A DNA stretch of 64,000 nt from Caenorhabditis remanei (GCF_010183535.1 NC_071332.1:5270001-5334000); one strand, 5' to 3'. Shown: positions 8,719-20,697, counted from the first letter of the stretch. Made by a program: numbers and translations. The notes: generated by a model from the letters alone, not told the origin.

Positions 8719-10008
8719 ATGCTGAGGACCCTCGTTCTTCTATCATCCGTGGCAATCTTGTCGACATGGGCGGTCAAGTGTAAGTACGACAATCAAGATT
8801 TGGACAACAATCAGATTATTGTGAGTTCACAATCCAATAAAATTTTCAGAGCAAATTATTTCCAGGTCGTCCAAAACGCGTTCAGAATCAAGTGTCTCAC
8901 GGAGGACAACGGATCGTGGAAGACTGAAATCGTCGGATGTGTTGCTCCAGATGGTACTGAAATCGACGCCGGACAGAAGAAAGAAGTTGGAGATAAGGTT
9001 CATGAGTGCGTCAAGACCGAGGGAGGACAAGTCTCGTTGAAGGAGTCAAAGGGACGTTTGGCTGCTTGTCCAGGAGGACAGAAGAATGGTTAGTCCGAAT
9101 GGGAGTGGGCATATGAACGTTTATTCAAAAATAGGTAGCCATCACATATTATTTTGTCGAAATCCTTCTTGTTCAGCTTCAATTCCAGCTCGGCCATTTG
9201 AGTTTCCTAGTTCACTGTTCCCACCAGGTTTTCCTTGTCCATTCTGAGCACCACCTCCTATAGAATTAGAAGTTATTGAAACCTTTTCTTGGCCTCCATT
9301 CTTATTATTTGGAGACGCGACGACAATAGCAGTTATTAGGAGCAGGATAGTGAACTTGGTAGGGAACATAATTATAAATGAATATGAGAATTTGACTTAT
9401 ATTTCAGCTTTTATACCAAATAGTGGTGGTGAACTTGGTTGCGAATGTTATTGAAATGTTTCTGAACATTGTGGAGAGAGAAAAAGTTTTCAATGATCTT
9501 TTCTGTCTGTGATAACTAAAGAAGATTTCCAGGAGAGGAATGGCAAGAGAAGTCGTTCAAATTCCGTTGCGGAGACGGCGGAGTTGTCAAGTTCATCGCA
9601 TGCGTTGGACAAGACGGAAGTGTCATCAACTCTGGGGAGACTGGAAAGATTGGAGGATTCGATGTGAAATGTTTGCAACACGCAAATGGTACTATCACAA
9701 TGCAAGCTGCCAACGACCCGAAAAGCTATGAATGCAAGGCTAAGGATGGATCCATGAAGAAGAACGGAGAAGAGTACATTGAGGGAAATTTCGTGAGAAA
9801 GTGTGCCGATTATGGACAAGGAAAGATTATTGGATGCTATGTAAGTTTGATAATTATATATTTGTGTTTAACAAATATTATATAGGCTGAGAGCGTTGGA
9901 AACACTATCGGAGTCAACCAGAACGTCACGGCTGGAGACGTGATCTACAGTTGCAAACAGGACGGATCCAACTACAGCTTCAAGACCTACAACCTCAAGG
10001 CAAACTAG
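8719..10008 (+). CDS. MIG-18-like (fibronectin type I-like) secreted protein, short form
   Basis: Exons 8719-8820, 8866-9088, 9533-9840 and 9886-10008 join in phase to 251 residues. A signal peptide (MLRTLVLLSSVAILSTWA) is followed by Cys-containing modules of the type CKYD...FRIKCL...VGCVAPDGTEI...HECVK. The pattern of a short basic C-x-C core, a GCV or ACVGQDGS turn and a W-containing linker (GEEWQEKSFKFRC) recurs and fits the MIG-18-like fibronectin type I domain family of nematodes, secreted proteins linked to cell-migration matrix. An AATAAA follows the stop. The intron 9089-9532 contains a complete gene on the opposite strand. Exon 3 ends in phase 0 and can also splice to the exon at 10155, giving a longer protein (next entry). 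Confidence 0.82.
9142..9369 (-). CDS. small Gly/Asn-rich secreted peptide (nspa-like), nested in an intron
   Basis: A single-exon 75-residue protein with signal peptide MFPTKFTILLLITAIVVAS and then PNNKNGGQEKVSITSN, closely matching the protein at 3468-3737 (PNNKNGQ...KVSTTSNG). It lies entirely within intron 2 of the MIG-18-like gene on the opposite strand and keeps its own TATA promoter. The C-terminal half is shorter and less repetitive than its paralogue's, ending AEQEGFRQNNM. It is likely secreted; role unknown. Confidence 0.75.
   Translation of the reverse strand: MFPTKFTILLLITAIVVASPNNKNGGQEKVSITSNSIGGGAQNGQGKPGGNSELGNSNGRAGIEAEQEGFRQNNM
9408..9436 (-). promoter_or_regulatory. core promoter block of the nested peptide gene
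   Basis: On the minus strand this is AAGTTCACCACCAC then TATTTGGTATAAAAG, nearly identical to 3781-3810. The TATA box is about 40 bases above the ATG at 9369. Confidence 0.75.
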
Positions 10009-10154
10009 TCATTTTATCGTTCCTTTTTTTGCAATATGAAAAATAAAGTTTCGGTTTGCACTGTTTGGTTCTATCAGTTGTACGTGACACGTCTTGTTGA
10101 ATGCATGCATGTTTCAGATTTTATAGCTAGTAGTCGCTAATTTCAGAATTTCAG

Positions 10155-11314
10155 GCACCTGTCGTATACTCGATGTGTGAACAAGACGGAAAGCAGTACA
10201 AAAATGGATCTACTTTTGTGAGTTTAAGATAGATTTACAGAGAGTCAAAAGTGGAATGGAAAAATCACAAATCACGAATTATTCTTTTCGGAAATTCAGA
10301 AAATTTCGGAAAACCGATTTTTCACGGCCAAAACCAATAAATATACAGTAAAAACTAAAAATTTGTAAATTTTGCCAGTTTCTTTTGATTCCGCACAAAA
10401 TCCTCTTTTTATCATCATGAAAATATATGGAACTTCGGAAATTTCGGGAAAAAAAGTTTTCCGAATTTCTCGGAAAACGGAAATATCTGAAAGTTCCAAA
10501 AAAAATTCGGAAAATCTCCGACGGAAAACACTTTCCGTTGCGTTCATTCCTGTTACCTATCCAATCTTAAGATCTCGAGAGAATCCTTCCGTATGAAATG
10601 TGTGACTTTCAAAAACTTGACCTCTACTCTTGAAGTTGTCTCCTGTATCACTCCGGCCGGTGTTGAGGTTGGTTTGGCCTCCTTCCTTTTAATTGGATAA
10701 TTGTTTCTTTTAAACAGATTGCTATCGGTACCCAATTGGAAGAGGGAGATAGGGTATTCGAGTGTACATCTGGCAATGTTACGTTGAAATCTACACCTGG
10801 ACAGACTGGAAAATGCAGAGGAACTTATAAAGTTGGAGAGGAATGGGTTGAGGATTCATTCAAGTTCGCTTGTGAGCCATATGGAAAGATTATTATCAAA
10901 AGTTGTGTCACAAAAGAAGGAACTGAAATTCCACTGGGAGATGCTAAGAGAGTTCCAGCTGGATATGCAATGGAATGTGTCATCGTCAATGGACACGTGG
11001 CTCTTCAAACTGCAAAAACTTTCGACTGTGAGACTGGAACAGGGGAGACTAAGAAATTCGGTTAGTACGTTTTCTAAGAAAAAATCACAGCTAATCATCA
11101 CGACCTTTTCATCCAACATTTTCCAGGAGAAACATGGAATGAGGGCAATTTCGTCCGCCGTTGCGCCAACCACGGAGTCTCTGAGATCATTGGATGCTAC
11201 GTGGATAATGTGGGATCCGTTGGACTCAACCAGAACTTGACTTCTGGAGATCTCCTCTATTTGTGCATTCACCAGAATGATCAGTTCAAATTTAGAACTT
11301 TGAGAGCTCAATAA
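10155..11314 (+). CDS. MIG-18-like modules 3-4: long-form exons or a second gene lacking its leader exon
   Basis: Exons 10155-10217, 10572-10667, 10718-11060 and 11127-11314 are in phase. They encode APVVYSMCEQDGKQYKNG, then FRMKCVTFKN, ITPAGVEI, GEEWVEDSFKFACEPYGK and IIGCYVDNVG, a full second copy of the modules in the upstream gene. No signal-peptide exon or start codon is visible between the upstream stop (10008) and 10155. The upstream exon ending at 9840 (IIGCY) is in phase 0 and so is this exon, so joining them skips the terminal exon 9886-10008 and yields a 440-residue protein. Alternatively this is a tandem duplicate whose first exon is lost or unseen. The acceptor at 10572 ends in TTAAG, which is unusual. 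Confidence 0.7.
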
Positions 11315-11676
11315 GATATTTATATTTTATTTTAATTGCTTTTTGCTTGCTGAAAATGTAATCTTATTTAATTTTTATCATTCTTATATATTATTTAATA
11401 ATCCTTCGACAGTTTTCGTAATAAATATTGCTTCCGCAGAAGTCAAAAATCACAAAAATTGTTCTTAGACCCCTCGTGGCCTCTAGTTGAAATTAATTTG
11501 TTTTTTTTCTGATCTCGCACAAATTTGAGCTCAAGTTCATTATAGGACTCCTTTCCGGACTCTGCTCCAAGACAATAAAAAAGTGAACTTGAGAGGAGAA
11601 GACCAGAAAAGTCTAAACCTGATGTACGGCTTCTCACTTTTATAAATCACGTCGTGAGAGAATTTTTTTGAAAAAT

Positions 11677-14600
11677 ATGGGCTGGTTTCGACTCGTCTTT
11701 TCTGTTCTAACAGTGGTTAGTTTTGATTTTTTTACTCAGATATTCTCAGTTCTTGGTACAACCTTTCAGACCTTGGTACAATCCCAAACTCGTCAGATTT
11801 TAAAAGTAGGATTACTATTTGTCCAAAATGTGACTTCGTTGGAAGTTGGAATTGGGTACCGTACTTCTGCTTCTGCGGTTTTGGTTACAAGAGATAGAAT
11901 ACGGGCGGAACATTTATTGGACAGTTTTGATTTTGAGCAAGTTTTTATTGACAGTACTTTTATGTGTTCAATGTTCATTCAGATTTATATCCGAGTTTGA
12001 TGAATGTGATGAGGTTCAAGCAGCTGGAAAAACGGTGGATCTCCTTGCAGTAAGGAATGTCGACGTTATCTTTGGTCCTACTTGTTCTCGTCGTTTGTTA
12101 TCTTTTTCCTGTTTAGTTAATTCCATTTCACTTTTCCAGCTGCAATCGCTGCATCTGGCCTAGCTGCCTACTACAACATACCAATATTTGAGTGGGGACT
12201 TACCACATCATTAGATTTGACATATCGTGCCCGATTCCCCACTACAGTTCCATTTTCCATCAACTCGTTCAGCCTTGCTCTGGCGATACGAGGGTTGATG
12301 AAAGAGTTCGAGTGGGATCAGTTCGCTTTTATGTATTCAAATGACGGAGATGAAGAAAAGTGTGAATCGCTGAAAAATGATATACAGACTGTCGCTTCTT
12401 TGCATAACGATATCACACTGGCGTTCACTTATCAAATTGCTTCGAAGAGTTTGGTGGATATGAGGGAGGCTGTTAAGATTGTGAAGCAGCGAGGGAGAAG
12501 TATGAAAACAGAAAAAAAGCTTATCAACTTGGTAGTTTTTAGTGGAAAATGACCAACTTTGACAGTGTATTTCGATGTCACCTGATTGTCCGATGGATTA
12601 TATTTTGTATGGGTTGAACAGAGCAAAAGTAGCACATAATTTTTGTAGTTGACCATTTTTTTGTAGGACCACTTCCATGAAAGTTACAGGTAATCAAAGG
12701 CATTTCTCCCTGAAACCTCGAAATTTTGGAGCTTTTCACTTTGACTACCTGTAACGTTCAAGGTAGTGTCCATACGAAAAAATGGTCAACTACAAAAATT
12801 ATGTGATATTTTTGCTCTGTCCAACCCATGCAAAACAAAATTCGTCGAATAATCAGGTGACACCGAAATACACTGTCAAAGTTGGTCATTTTCCACTGAA
12901 AAAAACCAATGGTAATTGGTTTTGGCTTTTTGAGCGGTACTTTACTTAGAATATCCAAATCCAATAAATTTATAGTTATTGTGACATGTGTCCCTGCTGG
13001 AAATGGATCAAAAAAGACAATCATGCAAGCAGTCACCGCAGAAGATGCGAATACAAGTGAATACGTTTACATCATGGCAGAGACCAATTCGAGAGGATTT
13101 AGTGAGTTGGAACAAGATAGAACAAAAACGTCCTGCTTTTTCCAGTTGTTGACGACTTTGGTGGCGAGTGGCATTATTTATGGGAAGGGTCTTCAAATAG
13201 TGTCAATGGACTTTCTGTGGAAGAATCGAGAAAATCAATGACAAATCTTCTTTTTCTTGTTGACGTGAGCGATACATACTTCCCAATAATCTCTATCATA
13301 TAGTTTTCAGAACATGGGAATGAATGAAGAAGTGACTCCTCAATACTTGAATTTCTCGAGTCTAGTTATTCAAATGATGAAGGAACCACCGTTTTATTGT
13401 GTTGAAGACTGTACTGATGCTAAGTATTCTTCTGTAATTAAGAATAGCTAATGTCAATTATAAATTTAATTTTTTTTAGGTTGCAAAATACGCTGGGCAG
13501 CTTGCTGACGCATTCTATGCATACGCAGTCGCAGTAAACAGAACTCTTACAGCAAACTCTACAGCGAATTATAGAAATGGGTCACTGATTCTGGAAAATA
13601 TTGCAATGACATTCCAAGGAGTCGGTGGAGGCGATGTGGTAGTCGATCCAGACTCGGCGCGTCGCTCTTTGATCTACTTCATCGGTCTAAATTCGTCTCT
13701 TCTTCCTCAAACATACGCTAGACTCTTGATAAATAATCAATCCACTGAATTCATAAAATACTACGAAAATGAGTCGAAAGATGTGTGGAATGGAGGAGAA
13801 CGGCCGAGTGCGAGACCAACTTGTGGGTTTACAGGAACAGAGTTTCCTGCGAATTTTGTGAGGGACTATCTGGCTATCACAGTTGTTATTTTTATTTTCA
13901 TCATTTTTGCGATTCTTGCTGCAATCGGAGGTTTGTTGTACGCTATAAGGTGAGTGGTGATTTGGAGTGGGCATAAGTCTCTAACATTTCTAACGAAAAT
14001 TTAAGAATGAGACAAAAAGAAATCGAGAAGCAAGATCTATTATGGCAAGTTGGGTTTGCGGAGCTCCAAGTTATACAAAAGAAGGTTCAATTAATTTCAG
14101 AAGCTATATATTTTTTATTACTTTTTTCTGTTAAGTCTCGCGCGGAATCCAGTCAGCGTTCATTTGCAAGCGGTCCATCTACTTCTACAAAACTTACAAT
14201 AGAAAGCAGGAAGGAAACATCACGATACTTATTTTATGTTTGCAGGGTGAGATTCATCCTCTTGTTAGTTTACTCATCACCACTTATTTCAGAACGAAAT
14301 AGTTGCTGCGAACAAACATGAATTAAGAATTTTGCTGACAGAAGAAAACAGAGTACAAATGAGACAGGTACTATTCCATAGTCTGACTCTCTCTAACGTG
14401 GAGGTTTCAGATGAGAATATTAGACCACGAAAACATGAATAAGACCCTTGGGATTTGTCTGAATGGTCCCCAGCTTCTATCCATCTGGAAGTACTGCTCA
14501 AGAGGTTCTCTGTCAGATGTGATCAGTAAAAGTTCAATGCAAATGGATAACTTCTTCATGTTTTCTCTAATACGTGATATTGCAAATGGTCTTGGATATA

Positions 14601-16178
14601 TTCACTCGTCGTTTCTAGAAGTACATGGACATCTCACTTCTAGAAGTTGTCTTATTGATGATCGGTGGCAAATCAAAATTTCGGATTACGGCTTCAGCTT
14701 CCTTAGGGTTCATGACCGGATTGATAAGCAAAAGATGCTCTGGATTGCTCCTGAACTGCTACGAGAAGAATGGAGTGAGAGAACACAAGAAGGAGATGTC
14801 TATAGCTTTGCAATTGTATGCGCCGAGTTACTAACCAGATCATCTGCGTTTGATATTGAGAATCGGAGAGAGACTGAAGAAGAAGTAATTTATAACTTAA
14901 AGAAAGGTGGATTCAACGCACCTCGTCCATCATTAGACGTTGACGAATCATTGGAGACAAATCCAGCATTATTGCATTTAGTCAGAGACTGTTGGACGGA
15001 GAAACCATCGGAGAGGCCAACAATAGAGCAAGTGAAGAGTCAGCTGAAAAGTATGAGCAATGGGAATAAGAGGAATCTAATGGATCATGTATTTGATATG
15101 TTGGAGACGTATGCATCAACATTGGAGAATGAAGTATCTGAAAGAACAAAAGAGTTGGTGGAGGAGAAGAGGAAATCAGATGTATTACTGTATAGAATGT
15201 TGCCAAAGTTAATCGAAAGCACTTTTCAAGTTTTAAAAAGTTCAGTTTTCAGAAGTATCGCAGACAAGTTAAAATCTGGAAACGTGATTGAGCCGGAAAC
15301 ATTTGAACAAGCTACAATATTCTTTTCGGATGTTGTCCAGTTCACTACTTTAGCCAGTAAATGTTCTCCATTACAAGTTGTGTCACTTCTAAATGAGTTG
15401 TATACAGTCTTCGACAGCATTATTGAAAAACATGATGTTTATAAGGTATGCGACCCACCGTACTCTGTTACCCAGTAGTTTTTTTCATTTCACACCCAAT
15501 CCTTTCTCATCAGATTGTGAGGTTTCGTGCTATTCTGTAGTGATTATCAATGATCCGTTACAAATGGATTACGGTAGTCTATTGCTCCTTGATTCCGTTA
15601 AACCTTATTAGACAGAAGGATTATGCTATGCATCAATGAGACCACATTTTGTTCTTCAGGTGGAAACAATTGGTGATGGATATCTTTGTGTGTCTGGACT
15701 ACCGCATCGCAATGGAAATGAACACATTCGTCATATTGCGAGAATGGCAATTGAATTCATTTCTAGCTTAAGCACATTTCGTATAGGTCATATGCCAAAT
15801 GAACGGATAAATTTGAGAATTGGAATTAACTGTGGTTCGGTGGTTGCTGGTGTTGTAGGTCTTACAATGCCTCGTTACTGTCTTTTTGGAGATTCGGTTA
15901 ATACAGCAAGTCGTATGGAGAGTAACGGAAAACGTGAGAATAGAGGGTCTCAGGAAACAAAAGAAACGTACGATTTTTCTATTCCAGCTGGAAAAATCCA
16001 TGTGTCATTGGAAGCTAACAGAATGATCACACAAGGAGGATTCCAAACTGAATCTCGAGGCGAAGTGATTATCAAAGGGAAAGGAGTCATGGAGACATTT
16101 TGGCTGTTGGGAGAGGATACTCATGTAAAAACAAATTTGAAAAACATTGCTGAGAATCATTACTCATCAGAATTATGA
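11677..16178 (+). CDS. gcy-14-like: receptor-type guanylyl cyclase, gcy-14-like, tandem copy 1
   Basis: Fifteen exons join in phase to 1076 residues: 11677-11715, 11770-11936, 11983-12089, 12140-12499, 12976-13101, 13146-13264, 13311-13433, 13480-13949, 14006-14084, 14136-14246, 14293-14367, 14411-15207, 15253-15445, 15660-15933 and 15988-16178. Order: signal peptide; ANF-receptor-type ectodomain ([27 protein letters not shown]); one membrane helix (YLAITVVIFIFIIFAILAA); kinase-homology domain with the HRD replaced by HLTSRSCL and DFG read as DYG, so probably not a kinase; dimerisation coiled coil ([16 protein letters not shown]); cyclase domain with [20 protein letters not shown] and NTASRMES. 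It would make cGMP from GTP; C. elegans relatives act in chemosensory neurons. Oddities: a GC donor at 11937, two acceptors ending AAG, a 426-bp transposon in intron 4, and a 54-bp stop-free last intron. Confidence 0.9.
12516..12942. mobile_element. palindromic TA-type MITE in gcy copy 1 intron 4
   Basis: Left arm AAGCTTATCAACTT... GGAAAATGACCAACTTTGAC mirrors the right arm, which continues to TTTTTGAGCGGTACT. It is the same family as 63478-63928. The left tip is degraded, so no TA duplication can be read. It accounts for most of the 476-bp intron; the homologous intron of gcy copy 2 is only 45 bp. Confidence 0.8.
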
Positions 16179-16420
16179 CTCTTATCAGTGATCACTCTTT
16201 TCGCTGTTTTCATGATCGCATTTGATTCTGATGACTTTTCTTTTTCTAAAAACTTGTAAAAAGATGTCTAATGAAGATTGATATTTGCCGCCTAATCCCT
16301 CTTTTTTCGTGAAGAGACCAAAGCAGTACTCATCACTATAATCAAAATATATATTGAGAGGTTTCGTTAGATTCCCCCTCTCTGATTCCAGTTTTTATTT
16401 CATTATATCTTTTCAACACC

Positions 16421-19400
16421 ATGATTCTTTTGTTTTTTCTTCTACCGTATTTTGCTGGTGGACAGTTCACAAAGCAAATAAAAGTTGGTTTGTTGTTCTC
16501 GAAAGATGCACCGTCTACGATGAGAGCCGTTGGCTATCGGACTTCTGCTTCGGCGGTTTTGGTGGCAAGAGATAGGATTAGAGAGGAACATTTGTTGGAT
16601 GAATACGATTTCAAGTTAGTTTTTTCTTCTTCTTGCTAGAGAAATGGTTTCGCAGACTTTGATTTTTGTTTTATTGAACGTGAATGTATGTAGAATCCTG
16701 GGCCTTAATGGCGTCTTTGTTAACCCAAAACAACTAATTACTGAGCATCAAGAAATTTGATACGAAATTCGTTTCCTGAAGGGACACCAAAAATCTTCCA
16801 GCTTCACTGTAAAATTCGATGAATGCTCTGAAAGTCTTGCCGCTGGAAAAACTGTAGAACTCATCAACGTCGACGATGTCGACGTGATAATCGGTCCAAC
16901 TTGTAACCGTGCTGGAGTATCTACTGCCTCACTTTCAGCCTATTACAACGTTCCAGTTTTTGAATGGGGTCTTACCACGACAGCTGACATTGGAAACTTC
17001 AGTAGATATCCTACTACAGTAACACTGTCGTTGGATACTCACAGGTACACTTGTGTGATGAGTTATTTGCATTCAGTGAGCTTTTCAGCATGGCGATTGG
17101 AGTTCGGGAAGTTTTGCAAAGATTCGATTGGGACGAATTCGTATTTGTTTATTCAAACGATGGAGACGAGGAAAAATGTGCTGCGATGAAAGATGACATG
17201 GAGAAGATGTCAATTGAATATGCAGATACCACATTAGCTTACATGTATCAAATCCAAACAGTCACTATGGATTCGTTGAAAAGGGCTTTGAAGGAGATTT
17301 CGAAGAGGGGGAGAAGTAAGTGAAGGTGCAACAATTCTTCAATGTTTGAGTAAATTACAGTCGTTGTCACATGTTTTGCTGGCGGGAAAGGATTCAAGAA
17401 GGCTTTTGTATCCGCTACAGTACTCGCAGAAATGTCTAACGATGAATATGTTTACATATTCGCTGAACCCCAGTCCAGAGGCTTTTGTGAGTGAGAATAT
17501 ATATGTAGCCGTTTTTATAAAAATTAAAATTAGTTAGGCGAACTCTAGCTAGCCTTGAACTTGTAATACCCCCATAATGTTGAAGATAGTAATTCAGATG
17601 TTGATGAGGCAAATGGTGGACTACACTACTCTTGGGATGATAGTGATGGAAGTTTTGTGACTGGTCTTACTACTGACCAGATTCGAGCAGCTTATGGACG
17701 AGTACTGTACATTTGTGATGTAGGTTTAAAACTTGGTGCAGCCAGTCTAATCGAGTGTTTTTAGAATATGGGAGAACCACCGACGAAAACTCCAGAGTTT
17801 TTAAATTTCACAACCCAAGTTATTGAAAGAATGTCCGAGCAACCATTCAACTGTGTACAGGATTGTGCAAATTCTACCTATAAAGTTGTGAGTTGTGTTT
17901 TCGATGAAGTTGACTCAAATTGAAAACCCTATAATATTTCAGTCCGCTACCTATGCCGGTCAATTGTTTGATGCGTTCTACTCCTATGCAGTGGCTCTCA
18001 ACAAGTCTCTTGCAATGAACCCATCAGCCACCGATCTGAAAAATGGTTCTTTGATTATGAGCAGCATTGGTATGACGTTTAGAGGTGTCGGTGGATCCTC
18101 AGTAACCCTGGATGAGACTGGAAGTCGGATTGTTCAAGTTTACATGTTTGCAATGAACTCTTCTCTCCTTCCGTACATTGCTGCAAGCCTTTTAGTGAAT
18201 GGAAACCAAGTGGTAAGCTTTGTTTATTGGTAGCAAATCTTAAAATAGCTTTCAGGAGTACACACCATTCTACAGTAGTGAATCCGTACTATGGAAAGGC
18301 GGAGTCAGACCGAAGTCTCGTCCGATATGTGGATTCTCTGGAAACGAGTGCCCTCCGGATTTCGTGAAAGACTATCTCATCTATACCATAATCGCCGCTT
18401 TGATTGTTATTGCAGCTTTGTTGGCGGGATGTGCGGGGCTTCTTTATACAATTCAGTGAGTTCTTGGGTGATATGACATTTGGTGTTATTGTTTGAGAAT
18501 AATGATGGGTTAGTCATCTTATTACAAAGGAGAAGAATAACAACCACGAGTGATTCATACTTTGATGAAGATAAGGTTTTCAGCATGAAAAAGAAAGAAA
18601 TGGAGCGTCAGGATCTGCTATGGCAAGTTCCGTTCATCGAACTTCAACAGATCCAATCGAAATCCAAAGCTGAAGCAAGTATGCATTCATTTGCAAGTGG
18701 GCCATCTACATCTACAAAAATTACGATTGAAAGCCGTTCCGAGACCACAAATTTCATATTCTACTATTACAAGCAAGACATCACAGCAGCCAGAAAACAT
18801 GACCTGATTCTCATGTTTGACACAAATGAAAAAGCAGAATTCAGGCAAATGAGAAACTTTGACAATGATAACCTGAACAAGTTTATTGGACTCTGCTTGG
18901 ATGGACCACAGTTGCTATCACTATGGAGATTCTGTTCGAGAGGATCACTTTCAGATGTGATCAGCAAAAGTTCAATGCAAATGGACAGCTTCTTTATGTT
19001 CTCTCTAATCCGCGATATTTCAAATGGTTTATCTTTCATTCATAACTCTTTCTTGAAGTATCATGGACATTTGACATCCCGATGTTGTCTTATCGATGAT
19101 CGGTGGCAAATTAAAATTTCTGGTTACGGTTTAAAAGCAGTGAGAACATTTGAGAACCCGAAGAAAGAAGATTTGCTATGGACGGCACCGGAACATTTGA
19201 GGAATGAGAGTGGAGAGAAGACATCTGAAGGAGATATTTATAGTTTTGGTATCATTTGTTCGGAGATTCTCACAAGATCGTCTGCTTTTGATTTGGAGAA
19301 CAGAAAAGAGAAACCAGATGTTATAATTTATCAAGTGAAGAAAGGAGGTCACAATCCAATGAGACCGTCTTTGGAGACAAGTGAGACAGTGGAGATTAAT

Positions 19401-20697
19401 CCGGCATTGGTAGGTTTTGAGTGCGGGGGAAACATCATTAAATGCCTTTTCAGTTGCATCTAATTCGGGACTGCTGGACAGAGAGACCATCGGAGAGACC
19501 ATCCATCGAGCAAGTACGCAGTCACTTGAATGGAATGAGAGATGGCAGGAAATCCAATTTAATGGATCATGTGTTCAACATGTTGGAAACTTACGCATCA
19601 ACTCTCGAGGAAGAAGTATCGGATAGAACCAAAGAACTTGTTGAGGAGAAGAAGAAATCGGATGTTTTGTTGTACAGAATGTTGCCAAAGTGAGTGTTTT
19701 ATTTCAGAGAATTGGCCTTTGGAAACTTAAACTGAAAACTATTTCAGAATGGTAGCAGACAAACTGAAGCTAGGACAAACTGTCGAACCTGAGACTTTCG
19801 AGCAAGTCACGATATTCTTTTCGGATGTTGTTCAGTTCACCACGCTGGCTGGGAAGTGTACTCCACTACAAGTTGTTACGTTGTTGAATGACTTGTACAC
19901 GATTTTCGATGGTATCATTGAGCAGAATGATGTGTATAAGGTTACCAAAGCATGCGGTTGCTATGATTGCAAGAAATATTTTATAGGTTGAAACAATTGG
20001 AGATGGTTACCTATGTGTATCCGGATTACCCCATCGTAATGGAAATGAACATATCCGCCATATCGCTCGGATGGCTTTAGGGTTTCTGTCGAGTCTACAA
20101 TACTTCCGAGTGCAGCATCTACCAGCAGAAAGAATCAATCTGAGAATCGGAATCAATTGTGGTATGAAACATTCTGAAGAGGGCAACTAAAAGTGTTTTT
20201 ATTTCAGGATCCGTGGTTGCTGGTGTAGTTGGACTCACAATGCCTCGTTATTGTCTCTTTGGAGATGCAGTAAATACAGCGAGTCGGATGGAGAGTAATG
20301 GGAAACGTGAGTTACCTTAAACATTCAAGTATTTCTATAACTTGTGTTTCAGCTGGTCAAATTCATGTCACTGCTGAAGCTAACAAAATGCTGACTCAAG
20401 TGGTCGGAGGGTTCAAAACAGAATCTCGAGGTGAAGTAATCATCAAAGGGAAAGGGGTCATGGAAACCTTCTGGTTATTGGGAGAAGAATCTGGATTGAG
20501 TGTTTCAGCGCAGAGAAAGAAGACACCTGTGAGTATTGAGAATCTCTCTGATTTCAATTTCAAAATTTCAGGAAGAACCGCCACGTCGGCAATCAGTGAG
20601 AAGCATTTCTCCGATAATTGAGAAAAATGTAGAAAAGGAAGTGGCGAAAGGGCTGTACACGGAGTACAAAGATATCAATAATGGGAATGAGATGTGA
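16421..20697 (+). CDS. gcy-14-like: receptor-type guanylyl cyclase, gcy-14-like, tandem copy 2
   Basis: Fifteen exons join in phase to 1111 residues: 16421-16614, 16802-17044, 17089-17315, 17361-17486, 17598-17719, 17765-17887, 17943-18212, 18256-18455, 18584-19409, 19454-19689, 19748-19940, 19987-20161, 20208-20306, 20353-20528 and 20572-20697. Layout as in copy 1: signal peptide [15 protein letters not shown], ligand-binding ectodomain ([15 protein letters not shown]), a membrane helix near [15 protein letters not shown], kinase-homology domain with GYG in place of DFG, coiled coil ([16 protein letters not shown]), cyclase domain with [24 protein letters not shown] and VNTASRMES. The C-terminal tail after the cyclase ([14 protein letters not shown]) is absent from copy 1. 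About 240 bp separate it from copy 1 and both face the same way, so this is a local duplication. Some introns differ: copy 1 splits GPTC and the juxtamembrane segment where copy 2 does not. Confidence 0.92.

Noticed and set aside
10270..10560. TTCGGAAAA-rich stretch as another hAT-like element
   Set aside because: Repeats of TTTCGGAAAA type are present but no inverted termini or target duplication could be defined.
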